64,000 nt of DNA, from contig JAFEBM010000018.1 of assembly GCA_018242685.1 (NCBI GenBank), positions 90,805 through 154,804 of the forward strand, read 5' to 3'. The notes under the pieces were generated by a model. It did not search any database. It saw nothing but the letters and a program-made list of their open reading frames with translations, and had not been told where the DNA came from. Positions 54,455-63,037 of the stretch are shown in pieces; position 1 is the stretch's first letter, and every line of letters starts with the position of its first letter. This stretch comes from Nitrospira sp. Lineage in GTDB: Bacteria > Nitrospirota > Nitrospiria > Nitrospirales > Nitrospiraceae. The position numbers and the translations under genes are program-made.

Positions 54455-54489
54455 AAAGCGCCGTGCCCCAGTCTGGGCACGGCGCTTTT
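54455..54489 (+). terminator. rho-independent terminator of hppA
   Basis: A perfect 14-bp stem (54455-54468 with its complement to 54488) around a short loop, ending in four T. It lies 44 bases after the hppA stop and isolates hppA from pup. Confidence 0.88.
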
Positions 54490-54599
54490 CGTTTGTCCCC
54501 TTGTCTTGACGGGTTTCGGTACCCTGGAGTATGGTGAGCTTATCGATGACAGTTACCGGCTGATCGCGAGGGTTTCCCAGGCCCCCGGGAGGTGCTCGA

Positions 54600-54797
54600 A
54601 TGGAAAAGCAGGAACGAAAGCAAGAGCCGCGACGAGAACCGCAGGGTAAGGAGGATGTCAAAGCCAACCCCAAGGTGGTCGAGACCGGCAAGAAACTGAA
54701 GGAAGATATCGATAAGCTGGTCGATGAAATCGATGATGTCCTTGAAAAGAACGCTGAAGAATTTGTGAAGAACTACGTTCAGAAAGGGGGAGAATAG
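54600..54797 (+). CDS. pup: prokaryotic ubiquitin-like protein Pup
   Basis: ATG 54600 follows GGGAGGTG by about six bases. The 65-aa protein has a disordered, charged N-terminal half (KQERKQEPRREPQGK) and the conserved Pup C-terminal half: DKLVDEIDDVLEKNAEEFV then YVQKGGE. The end is Gly-Gly-Glu, the ready form that PafA can attach to lysines without prior deamidation by Dop. Pup marks proteins for the bacterial proteasome. Usual partners (prcA/B, mpa/arc, pafA, dop) are absent from the flanks: hppA is upstream and recJ downstream. The call is strong from the C-terminus. Confidence 0.92.
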   Translation: MEKQERKQEPRREPQGKEDVKANPKVVETGKKLKEDIDKLVDEIDDVLEKNAEEFVKNYVQKGGE

Positions 54798-54859
54798 CGC
54801 TGATCCTATCTCCTCCGCTCCCGCTAGCCTCATCTTAGGCCTTCTCCAAGCCTGTTGGT

Positions 54860-54888
54860 TTGACAAAGAAGAAGCGACTTATTACAGT
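54860..54888 (+). promoter_or_regulatory. predicted sigma-70 promoter for recJ-relA/spoT
   Basis: A perfect TTGACA (54860-54865), 17-base spacer, and TACAGT (54883-54888; four of six -10 matches), ahead of the AAGGAGG site of recJ. Confidence 0.5.
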
Positions 54889-54954
54889 CTTCGCCGTTCC
54901 CCTGAGACTCAAGGTCTGAATTGTGAGATGGCCCAGGCTCTTAAGGAGGCGAGG

Positions 54955-56655
54955 ATGAAGTCTAAGCTCTGGGTCGTTCGCCAGGTCGATCCAATTCAAC
55001 GGGGTTTCTTATCACAAGCCTTATCCATCTCCTCGGCTACTGCCTCGTTGTTGCTCAACCGGGGTGTCACGAATGTGGACCAGGCGACCGCCTGGATGTC
55101 TCCTCTCCGAACCCATGATCCTTTCTTGATTCCCGATATGGAATCGGCGGTCGACCGTCTGTATCAGGCCATGCAACGGCGTGAGGCCGTCTGTTTTTAT
55201 GGCGATTACGATGTGGACGGCATGTCCGCCACGAGTATCTATCTTTCATTTTTCCGTGGACTTGGCGCCGAAGTCCGAGCCTATGTTCCTCATCGTCTTC
55301 GTGAAGGATATGGACTCAATGAAAACGCTGTTCGGACCTTGGCGAAGGAGGGTGTCTCTTTATTGGTGACGTCTGATTGCGGGACTACGTCGCATCGTGA
55401 GATCGACCTTGCCAATCAATTGGGAATCGATGTCGTTGTGACCGATCACCATCAAAGCGACAGGGAGATGCCGCCGGCTTTGGCGGTGATGAATCCGCAT
55501 CGGCCAGAAGCTCGATATCCCTTTCAAGGACTTTGTTCCGGTGGGTTAGCGTACAAAGTTGTTCAGGCCTATGCCAGAAAGTACGGCTCCGGTTCGGTGC
55601 CTCTAGAGTCACTCTTGGATTTGGTCGCGCTTGCAACAATTGCCGACGTGGTTCCGCTGCAAGACGAAAATCGACTATTTGTTCGAGAAGGTCTTGCTCA
55701 GATTTCACGAGGGACGCGCTGCGGCATACGTGCCTTGAAGCATGTCGCCGGTATCAGCCGTGAGTGCACGACGGGAACCATTGCGTTTAAACTTGGACCC
55801 CGACTCAATGCCGCAGGGCGATTAGATGAGGCTATTAAAGGGGTCAGGCTTCTGACGACGGAATCTGAACGGGAAGCCGAAGAGTTGGCTGAAGATTTGG
55901 AGCAGTTGAATCGAGCCCGCCGTGATCTTGAGGCCGAGATCCTACAGGAAGCGTTAGCTCAGGTGGAAGCACGCGAGTGGCTGGGCGGCATCGTGCTGTA
56001 TGCACGAGGATGGCATCTCGGGGTCGTCGGTATCGTAGCCGCCCGTATCATGGAACGGTTCCATCGCCCGACGGTCGTCATCGCGGTCAATGAACAGGGT
56101 ATCGGAAAAGGGTCTGCCCGGACCGTGCCCGGGTTCGACTTGTATCAGACTTTAACAGCCTGCCGAGACCTGCTCATGGCATTCGGTGGGCATCCTAGCG
56201 CGGCCGGGATCACGATTCAGGAGGCGCGGCTGCCGGAATTTTCGGAACGATTTTCCGCCATCGCCGAGACATGGATCCGAGAGACTCAAAGTGTGCCCAT
56301 GCTGCATGTGGATTCGGAAGTTCGGTTGAACGAGGTCACGTTGCAGCTGATTCGGGAGATCGGGACGTTGCATCCGTTCGGGGCTGGAAATCCAGAACCG
56401 ACGTTCGCCGTTAAGGGGCTGGACGTGCTCAACGCTCGAATGGTCGGAGAGAAGCATTTGAAGATGACGGTCCGCCAGGGAGGGTCGGTACCGTTTGATA
56501 GTATCGGATTCGAGATGAAATCATTGGAGGAGCATGGATTGTCTCTCAAGACGCCTATCGACATCGCGTTTACGCCGGAACTGAATCACTGGAACGGGTA
56601 CGATCGGATTCAACTGCGCCTCCGAGATATAAGAGCGGCAGTCCGTGAGTCATAG
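54955..56655 (+). CDS. recJ: single-stranded-DNA-specific exonuclease RecJ
   Basis: RecJ degrades single-stranded DNA 5' to 3' in recombination and mismatch repair. ATG 54955 is used because AAGGAGG lies six bases upstream; the in-frame ATG at 54928 has no such site. The 566-aa protein has the DHH-family metal motifs GDYDVDGM, SDCGTT and VVTDHHQ, then the DHHA1 domain with GKGSARTVPGFDLYQ and FGGHPSAAG, and the C-terminal OB-like domain. It is three bases from the next gene, so the two are co-transcribed. Confidence 0.95.
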   Translation: MKSKLWVVRQVDPIQRGFLSQALSISSATASLLLNRGVTNVDQATAWMSPLRTHDPFLIPDMESAVDRLYQAMQRREAVCFYGDYDVDGMSATSIYLSFFRGLGAEVRAYVPHRLREGYGLNENAVRTLAKEGVSLLVTSDCGTTSHREIDLANQLGIDVVVTDHHQSDREMPPALAVMNPHRPEARYPFQGLCSGGLAYKVVQAYARKYGSGSVPLESLLDLVALATIADVVPLQDENRLFVREGLAQISRGTRCGIRALKHVAGISRECTTGTIAFKLGPRLNAAGRLDEAIKGVRLLTTESEREAEELAEDLEQLNRARRDLEAEILQEALAQVEAREWLGGIVLYARGWHLGVVGIVAARIMERFHRPTVVIAVNEQGIGKGSARTVPGFDLYQTLTACRDLLMAFGGHPSAAGITIQEARLPEFSERFSAIAETWIRETQSVPMLHVDSEVRLNEVTLQLIREIGTLHPFGAGNPEPTFAVKGLDVLNARMVGEKHLKMTVRQGGSVPFDSIGFEMKSLEEHGLSLKTPIDIAFTPELNHWNGYDRIQLRLRDIRAAVRES

Positions 56656-56658
56656 ACG

Positions 56659-58836
56659 ATGTACGAAACCGTGACGAGTCTCGACCAATTGTTGGATCGT
56701 TTGCAAGACTATCAGCCTGACGCTGATCTCGGCTTGGTACGGAAGGCGTATGAGTTTTCCGCGAAGGCGCATGACGGACAAGTGCGTCGATCCGGAGAGC
56801 CCTATGTGAAGCATCCTGTGGCGGTGGCCGGAGTGTTGACGTCTTTGAAAACCGACGTCACCGCGGTTGTGGCCGGACTTTTACACGATACGCTGGAAGA
56901 TACGGTCGCGACGGCCGATGAACTTCAGCGGGAATTCGGGAAGGAAGTTGTTCATCTCGTCGATGGGGTGACAAAGATCGGGAAGATCACCTTTAAGAGT
57001 TCAGAGGAAAAACAGGCTGAAAATTTCCGCAAGATGGTGCTTTCGATGGCGGACGACATTCGTGTCGTGATCATCAAATTGGCCGATCGGCTCCACAACA
57101 TGCGAACCCTTGAACATCTCGGTGAGAAAAGACGGCAAGAAATCGCACAAGAGACGTTGGAGATCTATGCCCCGTTGGCGAATCGTATCGGAATCGGTTG
57201 GGTGAAGAACGAACTGGAGGATTTGTGTCTGAAACATCTCAAGCCGGATGTCTCTGAAACCTTGCGGATGTGCGTGGCGAAGCGCGACGAAGATCGCAGG
57301 CAGTATATCCAGGAGGTGCAAGCGCTCGTCGAGAGTGCGCTGAAAGAGAATGGGCTTGTCGGAGCCGTGTACGGGAGACCGAAACATCTCTACGGTATCT
57401 ATCAAAAAATGAAGAAGCAGTTGATTTCCTTCGAGGAGGTCTACGATCTTACCGCTTTGCGGATCATTACCGATACGAAGATGAACTGCTACGCGCTGTT
57501 GGGCGTCATCCATTCGTTGTGGCGGCCGCTACCGGGCCGCTTCAAGGATTACATCGCGATCCCCAAATCGAATCTCTATCAATCCCTCCACACAACCGTG
57601 GTCGGGCCGAAGGGCGAGCACGTAGAGTTTCAGATCCGTACGGAAGAAATGCATCGGGTGGCCGAGTACGGGATCGCAGCGCATTGGAAGTATAAAGAAC
57701 AGGGGAAGGTGCATGATAAAGACAGCAAGACCTTCGGATGGTTGAGACAGTTCATCGAATGGCAACAAGATCTGCCGGACAATCGGCAATTCATGGATTC
57801 CGTGAAACTTGAGCTGTTTCACGACGTCGTCTATGTCTTTACCCCCAAGGGAATCGTCAAAGAACTGCCGAAAGGGGCCACGCCGGTAGATTTTGCCTAT
57901 GCCATTCACACGGAAGTCGGCGACCACTGTGTCGGGGCCAAGGTCAACGGGAAGATCGTTCCGCTCAAACATGAGGTGGCGAGCGGCGACACGGTCGAAA
58001 TTCTGACCTCTCCGAACCAGACTCCGCACAAGGATTGGCTCAAGTTCGTACGCACATCACGGGCAAAAACAAAGATTAAACACTGGATCAAGGCGGAGGA
58101 ACAGACGCGAAGCTTGGAAATCGGTTGGCGTTTGCTCGAAACCGAGATTCGTCGTCATGGCATGGCTCCGTCGCAGGTCCTCAAGTCGGATGCCCTGCTC
58201 GAAATGGCCAAGCAAGAAGGCTATGCAACGATTGACGAGCTTGCTGCGGCCGTGGGATTCGGTCACCTCGCAACGGCTCAACTCATTGGACGGTTGACGG
58301 CGCCAACCTCGGTTGCTGCTCGGACTCAATCAGAACCTGCCAGCGCCCCGAAAGCTATCAGCACGAGAGGAGAGGCGCCGGGCGTCCAAGTGAAGGGGGG
58401 GCGCGATCTGTTGATGCAACTGTCGCGATGCTGTAACCCGGTTCCCGGCGACAAGATCTTGGGTTACATCACGCGTGGAAGGGGCCTCACGATCCATTCG
58501 GTCGATTGCCCCAACCTGGAAGCGTTGGATTATGATCGAGAACGTTTGGTGGAAGTGGAGTGGGATACGGCTACGCCGAGTCAGCATGCGGTAAAAATAG
58601 CCGTCATCGCGGAGGATAAGACGGGAGTGTTGGCGAACGTTTCTTCAGCGATCGCTGAATGCAAAGCGAATATCAGCCGTGCTGAAATTATCACTCGAGA
58701 AGACCGTAAAGCGGAGCTGGATTTTGTCGTCGAAATCGCCGACACCGCTCACCTGAATCGCGTCCTGAAAACCATTGAGCGGGTGGGCGGTGTTATTACG
58801 GCACGGCGCGTTCGATCCTGGCGGGAACGATCGTAA
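56659..58836 (+). CDS. bifunctional (p)ppGpp synthetase/hydrolase
   Basis: RelA/SpoT-family enzyme of 725 aa controlling the stringent response. In order: HD hydrolase domain with HPVAVAG, GLLHDTLEDT and LADRLHNMRTL (HD motifs intact, so hydrolysis is expected); synthetase domain with RFKDYIAIPKSNLYQSLHT and EFQIRTEEMHRVAEYGIAAHW; TGS domain (VFTPKGIVKELPKGATPVDFAY); a region with CCNPVPGD; and an ACT domain at the end. Since both catalytic halves look complete, a Rel-type bifunctional enzyme is favoured. Starts three bases after recJ. Confidence 0.96.
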   Translation: MYETVTSLDQLLDRLQDYQPDADLGLVRKAYEFSAKAHDGQVRRSGEPYVKHPVAVAGVLTSLKTDVTAVVAGLLHDTLEDTVATADELQREFGKEVVHLVDGVTKIGKITFKSSEEKQAENFRKMVLSMADDIRVVIIKLADRLHNMRTLEHLGEKRRQEIAQETLEIYAPLANRIGIGWVKNELEDLCLKHLKPDVSETLRMCVAKRDEDRRQYIQEVQALVESALKENGLVGAVYGRPKHLYGIYQKMKKQLISFEEVYDLTALRIITDTKMNCYALLGVIHSLWRPLPGRFKDYIAIPKSNLYQSLHTTVVGPKGEHVEFQIRTEEMHRVAEYGIAAHWKYKEQGKVHDKDSKTFGWLRQFIEWQQDLPDNRQFMDSVKLELFHDVVYVFTPKGIVKELPKGATPVDFAYAIHTEVGDHCVGAKVNGKIVPLKHEVASGDTVEILTSPNQTPHKDWLKFVRTSRAKTKIKHWIKAEEQTRSLEIGWRLLETEIRRHGMAPSQVLKSDALLEMAKQEGYATIDELAAAVGFGHLATAQLIGRLTAPTSVAARTQSEPASAPKAISTRGEAPGVQVKGGRDLLMQLSRCCNPVPGDKILGYITRGRGLTIHSVDCPNLEALDYDRERLVEVEWDTATPSQHAVKIAVIAEDKTGVLANVSSAIAECKANISRAEIITREDRKAELDFVVEIADTAHLNRVLKTIERVGGVITARRVRSWRERS

Positions 58837-58859
58837 AGACAGCGTACCGAGAGAAGACG

Positions 58860-59354
58860 CTAAGGCTGGCCGAAGAGCAGTTTTGTCCCTTTCTCAATCT
58901 TATACCCGTCGACTGTACCACCGGCAATTTCAAGCACGTACGTCGCATCATCGCTGTTTGGGCGGTATTGAGGACAGGAGTCGTCGGTCTTCGTGCAAAT
59001 CGGAACGTTGCGTTCAACATGAGTGACCCGCTTTTTGGCGTCCAACCAAATCAGATCGAGTGCGATTTTTGTATTTTTCATCCAGAATGACCAGGCTTGC
59101 GGTTGACTGAAGAAAAATAACATCCCATGATCTTTCTTGAGGTGATCTCGATACATCAAGCCGACCGAGCGCTTCAGCGGTGTATCGGCGACTTCGGCGT
59201 GGATTGTCACGCCCGACGGGGTCTGAATATGTACGAGTCCTCCGTCAGAGGCGAAAGATGCCGAGATACCAAAGAGAAGTGATCCAGAGAGACCCATGGA
59301 ACACAGAGAGAAAAGAGTTGATCTCCTAAAAGGCATGGTGCGCATCGTAACCAT
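58860..59354 (-). CDS. exported DUF192 protein
   Basis: ATG 59354 is preceded by GAGGTAGG on the minus strand; the frame runs further upstream without a ribosome site. The 164-aa product has a signal peptide (STLFSLCSMGLSGSLLFG...FAS) and the DUF192 pattern: VEVADTPLKRSVGLMYRDHL-like block, GMLFFFSQPQAWSFWMKNT and DLIWLD. DUF192 proteins are small, often periplasmic, and of unknown function. It converges with the relA/spoT gene. Confidence 0.9.
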   Translation of the reverse strand: MVTMRTMPFRRSTLFSLCSMGLSGSLLFGISASFASDGGLVHIQTPSGVTIHAEVADTPLKRSVGLMYRDHLKKDHGMLFFFSQPQAWSFWMKNTKIALDLIWLDAKKRVTHVERNVPICTKTDDSCPQYRPNSDDATYVLEIAGGTVDGYKIEKGTKLLFGQP

Positions 59355-59471
59355 CCAGCCTACCTCAGTCAAGGAACGCATGGGAGCTGCGGCGATCAGA
59401 TAGTGTTCCGTCAATCTTGCAATCCTTTCAGGCAATGTGCCATCCTCAAGCTTCGCGAGAAAGAGGAGGCC

Positions 59472-59657
59472 ATGCAGGAAAAACGACGGGTGCTATATAA
59501 AAAAGGCGTATTTGTTTGTCCAGGATGTCGCCAGTCTTACGTCCAAGAAAAATGGATTGAGGAATGGCGGATTCGGTGCCATCGTTGTACCTACCGTGGA
59601 ACGCTGACGGAAGTGTCGGTTGAAGAGCATATGGAGGATGAGACGTTTCGGCGCTAA
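59472..59657 (+). CDS. small zinc-ribbon protein (61 aa)
   Basis: ATG 59472 follows GAGGAGG. Two CxxC pairs (C16/C19 and C36/C39) spaced 16 residues apart form a zinc ribbon with aromatic residues between them (YVQEKWIEEWRIRC). The tail is acidic. No family recognised. The flavodoxin gene starts 36 bases later, so the two may be co-expressed. Confidence 0.7.
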   Translation: MQEKRRVLYKKGVFVCPGCRQSYVQEKWIEEWRIRCHRCTYRGTLTEVSVEEHMEDETFRR

Positions 59658-59693
59658 CCGCTTCCATGTTTATTTCTTCCGGACCGTAACGTT

Positions 59694-60335
59694 GTGTCAC
59701 TATCCTTCACCAAGACTCATATCTCTCGTGAATCACGGCATCTCGTAGCCATTGTATTGACATTGATCACGCTTTGCACCTGCTGCGTGTCTTGGTCGTG
59801 GGCGGACGAATCCCCGCGTGCGATCAAGATCCTCGTGACCTATCATTCGCTCTCGGGAAATACCGAGCGCATGGCAGAAGCAGTGGTGGCGGGAGCAAGG
59901 TCGGTCTCGGGTGCCAAGATTGTTTTGAAGCGTGTCGGACAAGTGACCTCGGAAGATCTATTTTCTGCCGATGCGGTGGTGGTCGGTTCTCCTGTCTATT
60001 GGTCCAACATGTCTGGAGAGGTGAAGGCCTTCTTCGATAATTGGCAGTTCAAATTCGGCGTCTTTCCCGAATTCAAGATGAAAAACAAGGTTGGGGCCGC
60101 CTTTACCACGGCAGGGCAAATCTCAAGCGGGAAAGAGATTACGATGTTGACCATTCTCGCCGCGATGTTGGGAAATCAAATGATTGTGGTGAGCGGCGGT
60201 GGAGCCTTTGGAGCATCGGCCACAACCGAGGGTGAGAGTCCGGGAATCGATGACAAGGAGCTCGCCGAGGCCAGAGCCCTGGGCCGACGCGTTGCTGATG
60301 TGACGAGGCTCCTCAAGGCGGGTTCTTCGCAGTGA
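59694..60335 (+). CDS. flavodoxin-fold protein with a signal peptide
   Basis: The flavodoxin/WrbA fold is clear: ILVTYHSLSGNTERMAEAV is the FMN phosphate loop, then DAVVVGSPVYWSNMSGEVKAF and KVGAAFTTAG, ending with ARALGRRVADV. Before it lies a hydrophobic export-type segment (AIVLTLITLCTCCVSWSWAD). Flavodoxins are normally cytoplasmic, so an exported one is unusual; LITLC could even be a lipobox. GTG 59694 is used. A shorter, cytoplasmic start within the fold is not seen. Its role could be quinone reduction or electron transfer in the periplasm. Confidence 0.85.
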   Translation: MSLSFTKTHISRESRHLVAIVLTLITLCTCCVSWSWADESPRAIKILVTYHSLSGNTERMAEAVVAGARSVSGAKIVLKRVGQVTSEDLFSADAVVVGSPVYWSNMSGEVKAFFDNWQFKFGVFPEFKMKNKVGAAFTTAGQISSGKEITMLTILAAMLGNQMIVVSGGGAFGASATTEGESPGIDDKELAEARALGRRVADVTRLLKAGSSQ

Positions 60336-60375
60336 ATTATACTGAAAAAATGGCCTGAATCGCGGCGGAGTCTAC

Positions 60376-60573
60376 TTAGCGGTCCACTGTGTTGGTCGAT
60401 GCTCCTTGGATGGCGAGATCGACAAACTCATGGATATTTTTTGCGCAGCGACCGCAGCTGCCGCTCTGCTTGAGGCCAAATTTGGATTTGAGTTGACAGG
60501 GCATCACAAACCCCGCTCGCCCCGCATCACGAACATCTGACTCAGTAATTCCTCGACACAGGCAAACGAACAT
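60376..60573 (-). CDS. bfd: bacterioferritin-associated ferredoxin
   Basis: The 65-aa [2Fe-2S] protein has the Bfd ligands C4-x-C6 and C40-x2-C43 in MFVCLCRGITESDV and GSCGRCA. Bfd reduces ferric iron in bacterioferritin to release it when iron is short. A Fur-box-like dyad lies just upstream over a predicted promoter, matching the expected iron control. Confidence 0.9.
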   Translation of the reverse strand: MFVCLCRGITESDVRDAGRAGFVMPCQLKSKFGLKQSGSCGRCAKNIHEFVDLAIQGASTNTVDR

Positions 60574-60590
60574 TCAGTCACCATTGAGCG

Positions 60591-60637
60591 ATTATGAGAA
60601 GCATTCTCATTCTGCCATTGCAGAACGATTCTGTCAA
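60591..60637 (-). promoter_or_regulatory. promoter and Fur-like box of bfd
   Basis: On the minus strand TTGACA (60637-60632) is followed after 17 bases by CAGAAT (60614-60609). Overlapping the start region is ATGAGAA-GCA-TTCTCAT (60594-60610), a perfect dyad that closely fits the classical Fur box. It ends 20 bases from the bfd start. Confidence 0.65.
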
Positions 60638-60696
60638 GTCTTCTCATGCATGCTTGTAAGGCGTCAGTTTAATCGTTATTCATCAACCAGATAAGG

Positions 60697-62496
60697 CTAG
60701 GAGAGGGTCCTTTCCAACTGCTGCACCATGTCTGTAATGGTATCGAACCCTGATTGCCAAAAGACTGGAGATGTCATATCCACGCCCAATTTGCTGAGAA
60801 TGGCTTGGGGTGATTGCGATCCACCGGTGGCGAGCAGGTCCAGATACTTTGGGACAAATGGCGTCCCTTGCTCCTTGTACATGCTGTATAAGGCCAAGAC
60901 GAGCAAATTGCCAAAGCTGTAGGCGTAGCAATAGAACGGACTGGCGAAGAGATGGGGAATCATCAGCCACTCCCATTGAAACTCGTCCGGTACTCGTACG
61001 GCTTTGCCGAATTGCTGTCTCAGCTCTGAGAGATAGGCTCGTGCCAGTTGGTCTCCTGTGGCCCCTTCCGCTACCATTTGATGCGCTGTTTGCTCAAAGC
61101 GAATGAAATAGGCTTGTCGTAGCACGGTTGCATAGATGTCATCCAATTGACTCACCAGCAAGCCCTGTCGAACGACTTTGCTGTGTTCGTTAACCATGAG
61201 GGTGTCGGAGAGAATACGTTCGCCGAAGACGGACGCTGTCTCCGCCAAGGGAAGGGTTGAATGGAAGGTAAAGGCTGAATGGTCCTTTGCCATCATTCCA
61301 TGGACGGCATGGCCGAGCTCATGGGCCATGGTCGCGATGTCTCGTGCTTCTCCGGTGAAGTTCAACATCACGTAAGGAGTCAAACCCGGCACCACGCTAT
61401 AGCAATAGGCCCCGCCCAGTTTGCCTGGACGTGTCGGCCCATCGACGTGCCGTTCTCTCAATACCTGTTCGGCCAGGTTTGCAAGCTGGGGAGAAAATCC
61501 CCGATAGGCGCCAAGCACCATGGTGACGGCATCGGAATACGTATATTTCTTGATGTCTGCCCGGTGGGGAGCATAAATATGATACCGATTCATGGGGGAG
61601 ATCTTGCAGATTTTCGCTTTCAGTTTGAAGTAGGTCTGGAAGATCTCGGCATTCTTGGCACAGGTTGCCAACAGCACATCGACAGCTTGGTTGGGCACGT
61701 CATTGCCCAGGTTGCGGGTTGCGATGGGAGAAGCAAATCCCCGAAGTTCGACGTTCTCAGCCCTCCAGTCGTTCACGAGTGTCCGATACATTTCTCCAAG
61801 CAGGTCACGTTGGCCTGAGAATACACGATAGAGTTCTTTGTAGGCAGCCTGACGGGTGGATGCCTTTAAGCTCCGCACGTGGCTCATGAGTTCTTCGCGG
61901 TTCATGGTGCGTACCTTCCCGCCGATCTTCATCGTGAATGTCAGTCCGTTGGTCACGACATCATAGAGGGTGTTGACGGCACTTCGGCCGGTCACATTCT
62001 TGACATTGATGATCTTCTCCTCCGATTCAGAAAGTGTGTGAGGTGTGTAGCGTCTGATGGTTTCTAGGTAGTACCGAAGGTCGCCGGCGTCGGCCATCAG
62101 CCTTGCCGCATTTTCGTTATCTACCCCCTGCCACCAGAGGTCAAGAAAGAGCAGGCGATTGTTTATGGCGGTGAGCCGTTCTTCCACTTGCGACTTAAAC
62201 GAGCGCGCTTTGGTGTTTTTGGTGTCTTCCGAAAACCAGAGGTAGGCGAATGCGCCAAGTCTGGCGGAGCTCTCCGCGATCGACTCGGTGAGTGTCAGGA
62301 TCGATCGGAAATCAGAACTCGCCATTGTTGCCTGGAGCCGAGGACGAGCCGACTCAACTTGTACAACCTGTGCATCAAGCGCTTTCAAATGCCGCTCCAG
62401 GTCATTCAGCGGGTTCTTGACGAGATGGGTGAGATCCCATCGGTCAGACGTGACCGAGGATGAAGGCTTGTGTCGAACCGGACGTCTCGCGATCAT
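60697..62496 (-). CDS. pepF: M3-family oligoendopeptidase F
   Basis: A zinc peptidase that cuts short peptides in the cytoplasm. The 599-aa protein has the catalytic HExxH in MAHELGHAVHGMMA and, later, the FASPFYCYAYSFGNLLVLAL block of PepF-type enzymes. ATG 62496 is chosen because AAAGGAG stands seven to eight bases upstream on the minus strand; the ATG at 62541 has no ribosome site. Confidence 0.92.
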   Translation of the reverse strand: MIARRPVRHKPSSSVTSDRWDLTHLVKNPLNDLERHLKALDAQVVQVESARPRLQATMASSDFRSILTLTESIAESSARLGAFAYLWFSEDTKNTKARSFKSQVEERLTAINNRLLFLDLWWQGVDNENAARLMADAGDLRYYLETIRRYTPHTLSESEEKIINVKNVTGRSAVNTLYDVVTNGLTFTMKIGGKVRTMNREELMSHVRSLKASTRQAAYKELYRVFSGQRDLLGEMYRTLVNDWRAENVELRGFASPIATRNLGNDVPNQAVDVLLATCAKNAEIFQTYFKLKAKICKISPMNRYHIYAPHRADIKKYTYSDAVTMVLGAYRGFSPQLANLAEQVLRERHVDGPTRPGKLGGAYCYSVVPGLTPYVMLNFTGEARDIATMAHELGHAVHGMMAKDHSAFTFHSTLPLAETASVFGERILSDTLMVNEHSKVVRQGLLVSQLDDIYATVLRQAYFIRFEQTAHQMVAEGATGDQLARAYLSELRQQFGKAVRVPDEFQWEWLMIPHLFASPFYCYAYSFGNLLVLALYSMYKEQGTPFVPKYLDLLATGGSQSPQAILSKLGVDMTSPVFWQSGFDTITDMVQQLERTLS

Positions 62497-62586
62497 GCCC
62501 AATCTCCTTTGCGTAGCTGCCAAGCGATGAGGAGATTGCATCTTATCATCAGGCTGTGCCGTGATTGGAGAAAATCATTGGAATCA

Positions 62587-62985
62587 ATGGGAAGTGCAGC
62601 TGCGTTGACAGTCAGTCGTCCGGGTGCAAAGATTGTTTTCACGGACTGCAACATGAATGACCACGAACTCCACCGTGTTGTTCAATATGTGACCGCAAGC
62701 ACGTCGTACGCACGGGATACGGTATCGGACATCCTGCACACAGGCCTCGGAGAGCTGTCTGCCTTGGCCGCACATTCGACCAGACCGTTGGAGCGAGAAG
62801 CGCTTCTAGAATATATTTCACAATGGACGATCAAACGAACAGGACAGCCGGAGCCGTTGGTGCGAGAAGTCTTGGGATGTGCGGGGCGATGGTTGGATGA
62901 GGTGTACGACGAATGTCTCACTCGACAACCGGAAGTCTTGGGCGAGTCAGCGGATGGCGATGAAGGCACCGAGCCGGTCCCATAG
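62587..62985 (+). CDS. hypothetical protein
   Basis: No family is recognised. From ATG 62587 the product is 132 aa; ATG 62653 is another possible start. It is mainly helical (LHRVVQYVTASTSYARDTVSDILHTG, LLEYISQWTIKRTG) with an acidic end. The upstream part overlaps the start region of the divergent pepF gene, so earlier starts are unlikely. It lies 52 bases before the next gene. Confidence 0.5.
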   Translation: MGSAAALTVSRPGAKIVFTDCNMNDHELHRVVQYVTASTSYARDTVSDILHTGLGELSALAAHSTRPLEREALLEYISQWTIKRTGQPEPLVREVLGCAGRWLDEVYDECLTRQPEVLGESADGDEGTEPVP

Positions 62986-63037
62986 CCGACTCGAGTCGCT
63001 CGTGAAGCGACGCTTCATGAACCGGAATTGAAAAGTG

